Source: an uncultured Bacilli bacterium (GTDB taxonomy: Bacteria > Bacillota_I > Bacilli_A > RFN20 > CAG-449). From it: DNA of 63,326 nt. A model generated the notes under the pieces. The model did not search any database. It was given only the letters and a program-made list of their open reading frames with translations, and was not told where the DNA came from. Made by a program: the position numbers and the translations under genes. Of this stretch, positions 35,241 to 44,314 are shown piece after piece. Positions within the stretch are counted from its first letter, which is position 1. Each line of letters opens with the position of its first letter. Location: contig CANQEO010000006.1 of assembly GCA_947595215.1 (NCBI GenBank), positions 1-63,326 of the forward strand, given 5' to 3'.

Positions 35241-35330
35241 AAAATAGAAATATTAAAATAACTTTTGTGTTCGATAATTATCTATGTGTTTTTCTTATGA
35301 AATTCTCTGATTAATAAAAAAATCTAGAAG

Positions 35331-35609
35331 TCAAATGCTAGATTTTTGGTTTGTTTTTTGACTATTATAGGCTTCAACAACCGCTTTAGATAACTGATCC
35401 GCACATGATGTTCCTTTGCGACCACAGTTTATTCCTGATAGTTTTTTTTCAATTTCAGAAACAGTCATTCCTTCAACTAAACGTGGAACAGCTTGCAAAT
35501 TTCCTGGGCATCCCCCATCTAAGAATTGAACATTAGTGACAACATCTCCATTCAATGTAATTTTGATTCTACGCGCACATGTATTTTTAGTTGTATAAAT
35601 ATAATCCAT
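35331..35609 (-). CDS. TSCPD domain protein (TIGR03905 type)
   Basis: 92 residues. TCARRIKITLNGDVVTNVQFLDGGCPGNLQAVPRLVEGM and GINCGRKGTSCADQL show the spaced cysteines of the TSCPD family, otherwise found as the Cys-rich end of class II ribonucleotide reductases. The free-standing form has no firm function, probably metal binding. Terminates with TGA, one of very few in the window. Confidence 0.88.
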   Translation of the reverse strand: MDYIYTTKNTCARRIKITLNGDVVTNVQFLDGGCPGNLQAVPRLVEGMTVSEIEKKLSGINCGRKGTSCADQLSKAVVEAYNSQKTNQKSSI

Positions 35610-35770
35610 GTATGTACTCCTTTATTGCTTTAATAACTAATTTAGTTTATATTATTTTATCATTTAAGATTTACTTTGTCGATATCAATGCTTGATGCCA
35701 AATATAAATGATTAAAATTTACCAAAAATATAACTTTTTTCTCAATATGCAAGATTTACTTGCAGTTTTT

Positions 35771-35785
35771 CCAATTGACAATTGG
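35771..35785. promoter_or_regulatory. Palindromic operator over a -35 box
   Basis: CCAATTGACAATTGG, a perfect 7-bp-arm palindrome, contains TTGACA and lies 48 bases before the XRE gene. Suggests autoregulation. Confidence 0.5.
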
Positions 35786-35833
35786 TACTTTTCAAGCAAA
35801 TAATTAGATATACTTTTTTCGAGGTGATAAAAA

Positions 35834-36313
35834 ATGACATTGGGTCAAAATATTGCGGCAGCAAGGAAAAGAAATAATATGTCCCAAGAAGATTTGGCAA
35901 ACTCTTTAGATGTCTCAAGACAATCGATAAGCCTATGGGAGACAGATCAAACAATTCCTACTTTAGATAAGTTAGAGACCATTTGCAACCTTTTTAATGT
36001 TACTATGGATTCCTTAATGGGACGCACTTTATTGCAAGAAATTAATTATAGAGCGATGCATAGCGATGGCTATGAAGAAAGAAAGAAAAATCATTCATTA
36101 GATAAAACTTCATTTATCTTTGCTCTTATTTCTTTAATTACTTGGGTAACCGGTTTTTTCGGTCTTATTACTACACTTATTGGTATAATTCTAGCTATAT
36201 GCTCATTGAAAAACAAGCAAAGCCGCTATTCCCCTTACACACTTGCGTTTTGCATAGTTTTCTTTTTTGCAAGCATTATAGCGATGACTAGCAACTATAT
36301 TAAATTATTTTAG
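35834..36313 (+). CDS. XRE regulator with two membrane segments
   Basis: 159 residues. Helix-turn-helix in residues 5-58 (IAAARKRNNMSQEDLANSLDVSRQSISLWETDQ), linker, then two TM helices (~95-122 and 135-155). Membrane-attached XRE proteins often sense envelope state. GAGGTGATAAAAA upstream. Twelve bases before a DUF4349 lipoprotein: a two-gene unit that may sense and respond at the membrane. Confidence 0.87.
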   Translation: MTLGQNIAAARKRNNMSQEDLANSLDVSRQSISLWETDQTIPTLDKLETICNLFNVTMDSLMGRTLLQEINYRAMHSDGYEERKKNHSLDKTSFIFALISLITWVTGFFGLITTLIGIILAICSLKNKQSRYSPYTLAFCIVFFFASIIAMTSNYIKLF

Positions 36314-36325
36314 GAGGTATAAACT

Positions 36326-37111
36326 ATGAAAAAATATAAAATTTTATTTGCTTTATTCGCAATTATTTCATTATCATCATGCGAAAATAATAGTGGCGAA
36401 GCAGGGCAATATTCTAACAATATACCTTCACAAAATCCAGGTGGTGAAAATGTTGATGGCAACAATGTTGTAGTCGATACTAATCACAAAATTATTTATA
36501 CTGTTACTTATAGCATTCAATGCGAAAATATTTCTACCATTATAAAAGAAATCAATACCAATCTTTACACTCTTGGTGGATATATCTCATCTTCACGACA
36601 AGAAAGTAATTATTATGCAAATTTTGTGTATAAAATACCGACAGAAAAATTAAATGAAATGCTTGACTTTATCGATGGAAATGATGGTGTAGATAGTAAA
36701 ACTGTCACCACTGAAGATATAACTTCTAGCTATGATAAATTAAAAGCGGAAATAGAAACCTTAGAAGCTTCTAAAGAGGCCTACCAGAATATGCTTAAAA
36801 ACGATAATTTAAATGTATCAGAAATTGTAACAATAACTAACCGTATTGAAGAGATAGATACTAGATTAAAAACATTATATGGACAATTGAATAATTATGA
36901 TAATTTACTTGATTACTCCACTATAAATATTACGTACACTACGAAAACACAAGGATATGAAGAAGGTTTCTTATCAAACTATGGTAGTTTCTTGTTAGCA
37001 ATTGGACAATTAATCGTATCATTTATTGCCTATTGCGCTCCTTTTCTTATCGTTGCCGGATTAGTCTCGTTAATTATCTTTATAGTAAAAAAGAAGAAAA
37101 ATGCAAACTAG
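36326..37111 (+). CDS. DUF4349 lipoprotein
   Basis: 261 residues. Lipoprotein signal with lipobox LSSC near residue 19, a DUF4349 domain (VTYSIQCENISTIIKEINTNLYTLGGYISSSRQ, ... YDNLLDYSTINITYTT) with a long coiled coil (EIETLEASKEAYQNMLKNDN), and a C-terminal TM (FLIVAGLVSLIIFIVKKKK). So tethered at both ends. TAGGAGGTATAAACT before the ATG. Function unknown; co-transcribed with the XRE protein. Confidence 0.87.
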   Translation: MKKYKILFALFAIISLSSCENNSGEAGQYSNNIPSQNPGGENVDGNNVVVDTNHKIIYTVTYSIQCENISTIIKEINTNLYTLGGYISSSRQESNYYANFVYKIPTEKLNEMLDFIDGNDGVDSKTVTTEDITSSYDKLKAEIETLEASKEAYQNMLKNDNLNVSEIVTITNRIEEIDTRLKTLYGQLNNYDNLLDYSTINITYTTKTQGYEEGFLSNYGSFLLAIGQLIVSFIAYCAPFLIVAGLVSLIIFIVKKKKNAN

Positions 37112-37143
37112 CATTTTTCTTCTTTTAATTTAAATTGTTTTTG

Positions 37144-37746
37144 TTATCCACGTGATCTTTTCGATTCGGCAATACACCAAATCAAAAGTAATATTGTGAC
37201 CGGAATCGGTATAAAAAATATGAAGTACATATTTTGAATTAAATCATTTAATTCTAGAAATATTACTAAAGTTAAAGACCAAATCAACAAATCAATCAAA
37301 ATCAATCGATAGATTTTTTTGCCCCAAATGCAACAAAATACTAATAAAACAATAAATGATACCGGAATTGCATAAGTAAAAGCTCTCCACGTATGTTCCA
37401 ATTTGTTCGGCAAAAGAAGCGAAGTTAAAACATATGCGAATGTTGCAACTACCCAAACCAAACCAGTGGATAAGATTACAATTACACTTTTATTTTTTAA
37501 TATTGATCTTGAAAAAGTTAGTTTATCCTGTCTTTCAAGCAACTCTTGAATTTCTATACCATATATATCTGCGATTTGTTTTAACACAAAAATATCAGGA
37601 GTTCCTTCTCCGCGCTCCCATTTAGAAACTGCTTTGTCGGAATAATTTAATTTCTCAGCTAACTGGGCTTGTGTGATATTTGCTTGTTTACGATAACGAA
37701 CTAAATTATGTGCAATAGTGATTGCAATGTTTTCTTGTTTTTCCAT
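37144..37746 (-). CDS. XRE regulator with four membrane segments
   Basis: 200 residues. N-terminal HTH (AHNLVRYRKQANITQAQLAEKLNYSDKAVSKWERGEGTPDIFVL), then four TM helices (~88-112, 121-143, 147-165, 170-190). Common Firmicute type of membrane-bound XRE protein of unknown ligand. Convergent with the DUF4349 gene. Confidence 0.85.
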   Translation of the reverse strand: MEKQENIAITIAHNLVRYRKQANITQAQLAEKLNYSDKAVSKWERGEGTPDIFVLKQIADIYGIEIQELLERQDKLTFSRSILKNKSVIVILSTGLVWVVATFAYVLTSLLLPNKLEHTWRAFTYAIPVSFIVLLVFCCIWGKKIYRLILIDLLIWSLTLVIFLELNDLIQNMYFIFFIPIPVTILLLIWCIAESKRSRG

Positions 37747-37897
37747 ACATACATATTACAAGACAATTGAAAAAAAGTCAAATATTTAGGCGTTTTCTAC
37801 TTTCAGTAGAGTTGATTTTTATCTGTGTAGAATGTTTTCTTTCTAAGTAGCGTTAATATTTTAATTTCAATAACTATATTAATAATGGTGATTAGAA

Positions 37898-38725
37898 ATG
37901 AAATTTAAAATCGTTGTCGATTCTGCAAGTGACTTAAATAATAATTATATTAAAGATAATCAAATCGGTTTTGATATAGTCCCTTTAACAATACGAGTTC
38001 AAGGTAAAGAATTCTTAGACGATGAGAATTTAGATATTGATGATATGTTAGATCGATTGAGCAAAACAACAGAAAAACCATCAACTTCATGTCCTTCACC
38101 ATATTCATGGACAAAGTGTTATGAAGATGCTGAATATGTTATCGCAATAACTATTTCTTCAAAACTAAGTGGAACCTTTAATGCTGCATACCTTGGAGCA
38201 ATAGATGCTACAAATTCGAAAGTACACGTTATTGATTCAAAAGGAACTGCCGGAATGGAAGTATTCTTAGTTGATAAAGCTTATGAACTTATAAAACAAA
38301 ATCTCTCTTTTGAAGAAATTTGCGAAAACCTTGATAACTATCAAAAATCATTAGAGTTATTTTTTGTATTAAATAAATTCGATAATCTAGTCAAAAATGG
38401 AAGAATGTCACGCTTTACAGCTTTAATCGCCACCACGCTTCAAATAAAACCATTATGCGTTGCAAATGATGGAGAAATTAAAGTTTACGAAAAGTTACGC
38501 ACAATGCGTGCTGCTATACGTAGATTAGCTTCAGCAATCGGCGAAAGAGTTAGCGATACCGAAAATAGAAAATGTATTATCTCCCATGTTAAAGATGAAG
38601 AAACAGCAGTAAATTTAAAATCTTTAATAGAAGAACAATATCACTTTAAAGAAGTTATCATTCGACCATGTCGAGGATTATGCAGTTTCTATGCTTTAGA
38701 AAAAGGAATAATAGTATCTTTTTAG
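37898..38725 (+). CDS. DegV family fatty-acid-binding protein
   Basis: 275 residues. DegV fold: KIVVDSASDLNNNYI, FDIVPLTIRVQGKEFLDD, STSCPSPYSWTKCYE, AITISSKLSGTFNAA, LVKNGRMSRFTALIATTLQIKPLC. FakB-type proteins hold a fatty acid for phosphorylation by FakA. A second paralogue lies at 38948 on the other strand. Confidence 0.92.
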   Translation: MKFKIVVDSASDLNNNYIKDNQIGFDIVPLTIRVQGKEFLDDENLDIDDMLDRLSKTTEKPSTSCPSPYSWTKCYEDAEYVIAITISSKLSGTFNAAYLGAIDATNSKVHVIDSKGTAGMEVFLVDKAYELIKQNLSFEEICENLDNYQKSLELFFVLNKFDNLVKNGRMSRFTALIATTLQIKPLCVANDGEIKVYEKLRTMRAAIRRLASAIGERVSDTENRKCIISHVKDEETAVNLKSLIEEQYHFKEVIIRPCRGLCSFYALEKGIIVSF

Positions 38726-38732
38726 AAAAAAA

Positions 38733-38755
38733 CAACTTATCAAAAGTTGCTTTTT
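38733..38755 (+). terminator. Terminator of degV gene
   Basis: CAACTT / AAGTTG hairpin with CTTTTTATTT following the stop. Confidence 0.55.
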
Positions 38756-38947
38756 ATTTCTTCTCCTTTTGAAAAAACAAATAATGTTATACTTACGGAA
38801 TTATTTTGTGCCAAAGTCTTACTGTTAATTTGTCCTTGTTGTACAGATATTTCTTTTGCTAATTCAACAACTTTTCTGTTTTTATGAATGCCATATATTT
38901 TATTTACCTTTTAATCATTCAATAATATAAATCTTTATAAAAACAAT

Positions 38948-39778
38948 TTATTTTTCTATATAGACTATACCATATGCATATGGTCCGATATGACAACCGA
39001 TGACAGGTGCAATATTTTCACATCCATTTAAGGAGTCTTTAATCTTTAGATTTTTGATAAGTTCATATAATTGCTTATAGTTATCTTCAAACATACTATA
39101 AATTCCGTAGATTGGATAATCATAATTTATATTAGCATTTTCAAGTTTTTCTATTATATATTTCATAGCATTTATCTTACCACGTTTCTTGGCTAATAGT
39201 ACTACTTTACCTTCTACTACACTAATGATTGGTTTTAATCCGATAAAATTACCGAGAACCGAAACTGTTTTTGATAATCTTCCTCCTTTATGCAAATATT
39301 CTAGTGTATCGATACCTGCGAGAATTCTGATTTGTTTTTGCAAATTTTCTAGATGTTCCACAAGTTCATCTATTGGTTTATTTTCTAATTTTTTCGCCTC
39401 TAACGCCAAATATCTCAATCCATTAATTGTTGTTAACGTATTGACCACTCTCACATTTGAAAACTCTTCAAATAAAGTAGTAATACTCGCAAATGATCCC
39501 GATATTTCTCTTGAGAGAGGAAGAATAATTACATCAAAACCCTGCTTTGTATATTTCTTAACTTTCTTTTCTAAATCATAAAGATTAGGCAAAGAAGTTT
39601 TTGGAAAGACATTTTCAGTAAGCAATCGATGATAAAACTCTTCTTGTGTTATATTAATTCCGTCATAATATTCTTCTTCATTAAAAATTATTCTTAATGG
39701 AAAGACATCGATGCCTAATATCTTTGCTTCCTCTTGAGAAATACCAGATGAGGAATCAACCATTATTTTAAGACTCAT
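38948..39778 (-). CDS. DegV family fatty-acid-binding protein (second)
   Basis: 276 residues: LKIMVDSSSGISQEEAKILGIDVFPLRIIFNEEEYYD, PKTSLPNLYDLEK, LPLSREISGSF, YLHKGGRLSKTVSVLGNFIGLKPI, ending CHIGPYAYGIVYIEK with the His-containing GP motif. Divergent from a TetR gene; the palindrome between them is a likely shared operator, so its expression may respond to that regulator's ligand. Confidence 0.92.
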   Translation of the reverse strand: MSLKIMVDSSSGISQEEAKILGIDVFPLRIIFNEEEYYDGINITQEEFYHRLLTENVFPKTSLPNLYDLEKKVKKYTKQGFDVIILPLSREISGSFASITTLFEEFSNVRVVNTLTTINGLRYLALEAKKLENKPIDELVEHLENLQKQIRILAGIDTLEYLHKGGRLSKTVSVLGNFIGLKPIISVVEGKVVLLAKKRGKINAMKYIIEKLENANINYDYPIYGIYSMFEDNYKQLYELIKNLKIKDSLNGCENIAPVIGCHIGPYAYGIVYIEK

Positions 39779-39817
39779 ATTTAAATCTCCTTAAAAAACT
39801 TTTTCTATAGTAATAAT

Positions 39818-39836
39818 ATGATACATTTTGTATCAT
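39818..39836. promoter_or_regulatory. Operator palindrome between degV and tetR
   Basis: ATGATACA-TTT-TGTATCAT, 8-bp perfect arms, 40 bases before the degV start on one side and ~50 before tetR on the other. Typical TetR-type site geometry. Confidence 0.65.
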
Positions 39837-39884
39837 ATAAATTATCACATATTTAACGTGAGACAAAAAAGGTGGTATTTGTCT

Positions 39885-40406
39885 ATGAATAAACGTACAG
39901 AGATTAATAAATTAGTAAAAGATAGTATTGCGCAGAGCATTTTCTATTTAATGAAAGAGAAAGCATTCTCAGATATTACTATAACCGAAATAGTGAAAAA
40001 AGCTGGAGTTGCAAGAGCTTCTTTCTACCGAAACTTTACCTATAAAGAAGATGCCATAAGTTATTATTTATTAGAAGTTATGAATCTATATAAAAATAAA
40101 TTCAATCCCAATTTACAAATCACCTATTATGACTTGATTTTAGGAACAATGGAATTTGCCCTAGATTATAAAGAAGAATTAGAAAGCTTATTTAGTTCTG
40201 GTTTATCGCAATTATTCCTTTCCGCTATTAATGCTTATTTAATCAACAAATCAGATGTCAGCAAAGAATTAGGCATCAAAAAATATTATTTATTCTCTTA
40301 TGGAGGTTCAATTTTTAACGTTATTTATCATTGGATTGAATCCGATACTAAAGAAAGCCCTGAAGAGATCGCTAAAATTATTTGTAATCAAAGAAATCAG
40401 CATTAA
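39885..40406 (+). CDS. TetR family regulator
   Basis: 173 residues from the ATG at 39885 (AAAGGTGGTA upstream; the track start is 19 codons too early). HTH: IAQSIFYLMKEKAFSDITITEIVKKAGVARASFYRNFTYKEDAISYY, followed by an all-helical sensor domain resembling the TetR_C_8 type of DhaS-like regulators. Probably represses itself and the divergent degV through the palindrome at 39818. Confidence 0.87.
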   Translation: MNKRTEINKLVKDSIAQSIFYLMKEKAFSDITITEIVKKAGVARASFYRNFTYKEDAISYYLLEVMNLYKNKFNPNLQITYYDLILGTMEFALDYKEELESLFSSGLSQLFLSAINAYLINKSDVSKELGIKKYYLFSYGGSIFNVIYHWIESDTKESPEEIAKIICNQRNQH

Positions 40407-40579
40407 ATAACTTATAAACAATTTTTATACTAAATAAAAAGTTGATTATATATTTTATAATTACCTTATATTATGAAATTGCAAATTTAGTCTGGATTCA
40501 AAAGAGTTTTGTATTTAAGGTCGAGAAACTCATAAATCTAGTTCTTTGTTTTCAATATTAATTATGAAATATAAATTAA

Positions 40580-40601
40580 AAACACGTTTTGAGACGTGTT
40601 T
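40580..40601 (-). terminator. Hairpin behind tRNA-Val
   Basis: AAACACGT / ACGTGTTT followed on the minus strand by TTTAATTT, 50 bases after the tRNA 3' end. Confidence 0.55.
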
Positions 40602-40649
40602 CATAAATAATTATCTATCATAACCCATTAGGTTCGATTGAGCAATATA

Positions 40650-40725
40650 TGGTGGACGCTGAGGGGATCGAACCCACGACCTCTTCCGTGTGAAGGAAAC
40701 GCTCTCCCGACTGAGCTAAGTGTCC
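40650..40725 (-). tRNA. tRNA-Val (CAC)
   Basis: Minus strand, loop TTCACAC gives anticodon CAC, encoded CCA. Acceptor GGACACT against AGCGTCC leaves an A5-C68 mismatch and the T-stem GTGGG/CCCTC has a T50-T64 mismatch, so its 3' half looks degraded. Confidence 0.85.
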
Positions 40726-40936
40726 ATAAAATGCTACTTAATAGTAGCACTTAGATATTTTTTTTTCAACTGATTAAGTTATTATAAATAGTTTTTACTA
40801 AAAATTTTGATATTCAAATTCCTCGATTACTCTTTATTTAACATATTTAGACAAGACAACGAGTACCCGACAAAATATTTTTATCAAAGACCTCATTAGA
40901 CTCGACTTCGAATCAATTTTCCATTTTTATATCTTC

Positions 40937-42103
40937 TTATAATGAATTACGAAGAATTTTAGCGACATCTTCTTTAGTTAAATTAAGATAGCCTCCTTCA
41001 TCTAAATTGATAGTTTGAGCGATTGTATCAATCATATCTTCTTTTACACCAACTTCTTTGATGCTCATTGCCAAACCAATTTCTTTCATCCATTTTTCTA
41101 AACATTTTAATCCTTCTAAAGCAATTTCTTCATCGCTTTTACTTGATGGATTAACTTTCCAAACTTCAAGAGCAAAGCGTTTAAATTTATCAAGTCCATA
41201 TGGCATGATGTAGCGATAATATGCAATCGATACAGACGATAAAGTCATGCCATGAGTTGCATCAGTATAAGCGGCGATATGTTGTCCGATTCCATGAACA
41301 GTCCAGTCTGTTTTCTTTCCTTTAGCAACTAAGGTATTTAAGGCCCAAGTTGCAATCCACATGATATTACTTCTAGCATCATAATCTTTTGGATTTTTGA
41401 CAGCGATCAAACTGCTATTAATTAAAGAGCGCATTAAACCTTCCATTAAGTAATCGGATGTATTATCGTCATAATCAGAAAAATATTGTTCCATTATGTG
41501 GGACATAATGTCGAAAAATCCAGCTACCATTTGATATTGAGGAACAGTATATGTATAAAGTGGATTTAAGATAGCAAATTTTGGGAATACTTCTTCACCG
41601 AAAACATGTCCCACTTTCATTTTACTCTGATGATTGGTAATTACTGCACCACCATTCATTTCACTACCAGTTCCAACCATAGTTAGCACACAACCAACTG
41701 GAATAATTTTACAACTTGGCTCTTCAAATCGCAGATAATATTTATCCCAAGGATCTTCTTCGCAATAAGCAGACACAGAAACTGCTTTAGCGTAATCAAC
41801 TACAGAACCACCACCGACAGCTAAAATTAAATCAATATTATTTTCCTTAGCCATCTTAGCTCCTTCATATAGTTTTTCTACTGTTGGATTAGGCATAACG
41901 CCAGCATCTTCGATAATGATCTTATCTCTTTCTTTTAATATTTTTATTACTTCATCATATAAACCGTTTTTCTTAATTGAACCGCCACCATAAATAAGTT
42001 GTACTTTGGGTCCGTATTTTTTTAGTTCATCTTTTAAATAGTTTAAAGATGAATCACCAAAATATAATTTTGTTGGATTACAAAAAATGAAATTTCCTCT
42101 CAT
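40937..42103 (-). CDS. Iron-containing alcohol dehydrogenase (BdhA type)
   Basis: 388-residue group III alcohol dehydrogenase. Nucleotide loop GGGSIKKNGLYDEV and LAVGGGSVVDYAKAVS; metal residues in GFFDIMSHIMEQYF and VHGIGQHIAAYTDATHGMTLS (Asp and three His). Resembles NADPH-dependent butanol dehydrogenases, reducing short aldehydes in fermentation. Single gene with a GAGA-type site upstream. Confidence 0.93.
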   Translation of the reverse strand: MRGNFIFCNPTKLYFGDSSLNYLKDELKKYGPKVQLIYGGGSIKKNGLYDEVIKILKERDKIIIEDAGVMPNPTVEKLYEGAKMAKENNIDLILAVGGGSVVDYAKAVSVSAYCEEDPWDKYYLRFEEPSCKIIPVGCVLTMVGTGSEMNGGAVITNHQSKMKVGHVFGEEVFPKFAILNPLYTYTVPQYQMVAGFFDIMSHIMEQYFSDYDDNTSDYLMEGLMRSLINSSLIAVKNPKDYDARSNIMWIATWALNTLVAKGKKTDWTVHGIGQHIAAYTDATHGMTLSSVSIAYYRYIMPYGLDKFKRFALEVWKVNPSSKSDEEIALEGLKCLEKWMKEIGLAMSIKEVGVKEDMIDTIAQTINLDEGGYLNLTKEDVAKILRNSL

Positions 42104-42254
42104 AAAATCTCCTTTCGTTAATTTATATTAATAAACATATTCTATCACAAAATGATTAAAATCTCATTTGGAATTAATAAAAAGTACTAGCGCTCTATAA
42201 TTAGAATGTCGATGCGAATTATTTATTAATATTTTTCTAATCAATAGGTTAAAT

Positions 42255-42276
42255 TAAAAAAATCACCACATGGTGA
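42255..42276 (-). terminator. Terminator behind tRNA-Ile
   Basis: TCACCA / TGGTGA hairpin followed on the minus strand by a run of T, 47 bases after the tRNA. Confidence 0.6.
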
Positions 42277-42322
42277 CTCCTAATTTATATAAATTCAGAT
42301 TTCTCTGAACACTTTCTCAAAT

Positions 42323-42399
<77 letters not shown>

Positions 42400-42464
42400 A
42401 ACGCTTAGTTATAATACAATAATAAATAATAAAAATCAACATCATTTTTAATTTTTTCTAAGTT

Positions 42465-43139
42465 TTAAATCGAAATTTTATAATAAGCGATAAGAGAATC
42501 TAAAATTGTTTTCGCAATCAAGTTTTGATAATTATTATCAAGAAGATTTTTACGTTCATTGCTATTTGAAATAAAGCCACATTCTACTAATATCCCAACA
42601 CATGTAGTCGCTCTAAAAAGGTAATAATCTTCAGTGTGAGTTTTTTTATCAACATTTGCCATTTCATTGAGTTTTTGTTGAGTAATTTCTGCAAGCTTCT
42701 TTGATGATTCATCTTTAGCTCGATAATAAACCATCGGTCCATGTACAGATGCATCATTTAACGCATTTAAATGAATCGAAACAAAAGCATCAGCATTTGA
42801 AGTGGTTATCGCTGTTGCTCTATTTTTCAAGTCCTCTCTTTTTCGATTGCTCGCATAAAGCGATGCAAGATCATAATCTCCACTTCTTGTGATGTAAGCT
42901 ACGAAGTTTTCTTTAAGTAACAACTCAAATAGTTTAGATGCGATTTTTAGATTTATTTCATCCTCAGCAACTTGCTCTCTAGATGCGCCATCATCTTTTC
43001 CACCATGTCCCGGATCAACAAAAATTATTTTATTATAAATAGAGGTAACTTCTTTAAAAGATATAGACTGTTTTGCAATATAAAAAGATACAATGGATAA
43101 AGAGCTTATGATAAAAATTAAAAAAATCTTTTTAATCAC
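42465..43139 (-). CDS. cwlD: N-acetylmuramoyl-L-alanine amidase, CwlD-like
   Basis: 224 residues from a GTG at 43139 preceded by GGTGATT; the track start lies 28 codons further up with no ribosome site. Signal/TM at 3-20, then Amidase_3: IIFVDPGHGGKDDGA (Zn His), ITRSGDYD, NADAFVSIHLNA (His), VLVECGFISN-type ILVECGFISNSNERKNL with the catalytic Glu. CwlD trims muramic acid to muramic-lactam in the spore cortex, in keeping with the CotJ genes; another wall amidase role is possible. Confidence 0.85.
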   Translation of the reverse strand: MIKKIFLIFIISSLSIVSFYIAKQSISFKEVTSIYNKIIFVDPGHGGKDDGASREQVAEDEINLKIASKLFELLLKENFVAYITRSGDYDLASLYASNRKREDLKNRATAITTSNADAFVSIHLNALNDASVHGPMVYYRAKDESSKKLAEITQQKLNEMANVDKKTHTEDYYLFRATTCVGILVECGFISNSNERKNLLDNNYQNLIAKTILDSLIAYYKISI

Positions 43140-43183
43140 ACAATCACCATTTAAAAATATGTATTTAAAAGAAATTATAGAAG

Positions 43184-43210
43184 TTAAAAAAAGAGCACCG
43201 ATGTGCTCTT
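43184..43210 (-). terminator. Terminator of rplM-rpsI
   Basis: AAGAGCAC / GTGCTCTT followed on the minus strand by seven T. Confidence 0.8.
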
Positions 43211-43229
43211 CATAAACGCGCAATATAAA

Positions 43230-43640
43230 TTAACGTTTTGAGAATTGTGGTGCTCTTCTAGCAGCTTTAAGACCATACTTCTTACGTTCTTTAGCACGTG
43301 AATCTCTAGTTAACATTCCTGCTACTTTAAGAGTTGAACGCATATCTGGAGTTACATTTAATAAAGCTCTGGCGATACCTAAACGAATCGCACCGGCTTG
43401 TCCAGTGAATCCACCACCATTAACAGTTGCCTTAACATCGAATTTATCGGCTGAAGCAGTGAGTTCGAGCGGTTGTTTTAAATCCATTACTAAAGTCGCA
43501 TAAGGCATATATTCGTTAACATCTCTACCATTAATAGTGATAACACCTTTTCCAGGAGTCAAGTACACTCTAGCGACTGATGATTTTCTACGTCCAGTGC
43601 CGTAATAAACGACATCTTGAGCTTTCTTCTTAGCTGGCAT
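43230..43640 (-). CDS. rpsI: Ribosomal protein S9
   Basis: 136 residues, full S9: [39 protein letters not shown], and the C-terminal [17 protein letters not shown] tail that reaches the decoding site. Follows rplM by 12 bases in the universal L13-S9 operon and ends at a terminator. Confidence 0.98.
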   Translation of the reverse strand: MPAKKKAQDVVYYGTGRRKSSVARVYLTPGKGVITINGRDVNEYMPYATLVMDLKQPLELTASADKFDVKATVNGGGFTGQAGAIRLGIARALLNVTPDMRSTLKVAGMLTRDSRAKERKKYGLKAARRAPQFSKR

Positions 43641-43652
43641 TTATCTTTCCTC

Positions 43653-44093
43653 CTAATACTTTAATTCAAGCACTTCAGGATTTTGAGCCTGATGCTTGTG
43701 TTCGCTTCCTGCATAAACAAATAATTTCTTGTAGATTTGTCTTCCTAAGCGACCTTTTGGTAACATACCCCAAACGGCTCTTTCGACCATTTCGACTGGA
43801 TATTCTCTCTTCATCACTCCAACTGATCTCTTTCTGATTCCTCTAGCATAACCGGAAGCATTGTAGTAATATTTTTTGCTTTCGGCATCACCAGATAAAG
43901 CGACTTTCTCAGCATTGACGATGATGATGTAATCACCACAATCAATATTTGGGGTAAAAACAGCCTTGTTTTTGCCGGTTAAATAGACTGCGACTTCAGA
44001 TGCTAAACGTCCAAGTGGTTTGTTTGCTGCATCTACAACATACCACTTACGTTCGATATCTTTGGCTTTTGCAATAGTTGTTTGACGTTGCAT
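43653..44093 (-). CDS. rplM: Ribosomal protein L13
   Basis: 146 residues: KWYVVDAANKPLGRLASEVAVYLTGKNKA, DCGDYIIIVNAEK, RAVWGMLPKGRLGRQIYKKLFVY. First gene of rplM-rpsI with a GGAGGAATTATTC site. The upstream leader contains possible autoregulatory hairpins. Confidence 0.98.
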   Translation of the reverse strand: MQRQTTIAKAKDIERKWYVVDAANKPLGRLASEVAVYLTGKNKAVFTPNIDCGDYIIIVNAEKVALSGDAESKKYYYNASGYARGIRKRSVGVMKREYPVEMVERAVWGMLPKGRLGRQIYKKLFVYAGSEHKHQAQNPEVLELKY

Positions 44094-44180
44094 GAATAAT
44101 TCCTCCTAATAATTGTTTGTCTTACCGGGACTACAATTGGCGAATTAATGCCATCTACTATATTAACTAAACTACATTCT
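44094..44180 (-). promoter_or_regulatory. Possible L13 leader
   Basis: On the minus strand GGC-ATTAATTC-GCC and ATTGT...ACAAT can pair just ahead of the rplM ribosome site, in the place of the known Firmicute L13 leader. Not verified against the family model. Confidence 0.35.
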
Positions 44181-44282
44181 AGTTTCAATTAAAATAGTAA
44201 AAAACTAAAAAAATTAAATGCTAAAATAATATTAATATTTATGAAGTCAAAATTTTATATAACAATTTATTCTATTTATAAA

Positions 44283-44306
44283 AAGGTAACCCTTTCGAGT
44301 TACCTT
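44283..44306 (-). terminator. Terminator of nifJ
   Basis: AAGGTAAC / GTTACCTT with an 8-base loop, nine bases beyond the nifJ stop. Confidence 0.75.
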
Positions 44307-44314
44307 AAGTTTTA

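Noticed and set aside
42238-42250. 13-bp match (TAATCAATAGGTT) to the att core near tRNA-Ile
   Set aside because: No flanking tRNA similarity and no element next to it; AT-rich 13-mers can recur by chance.
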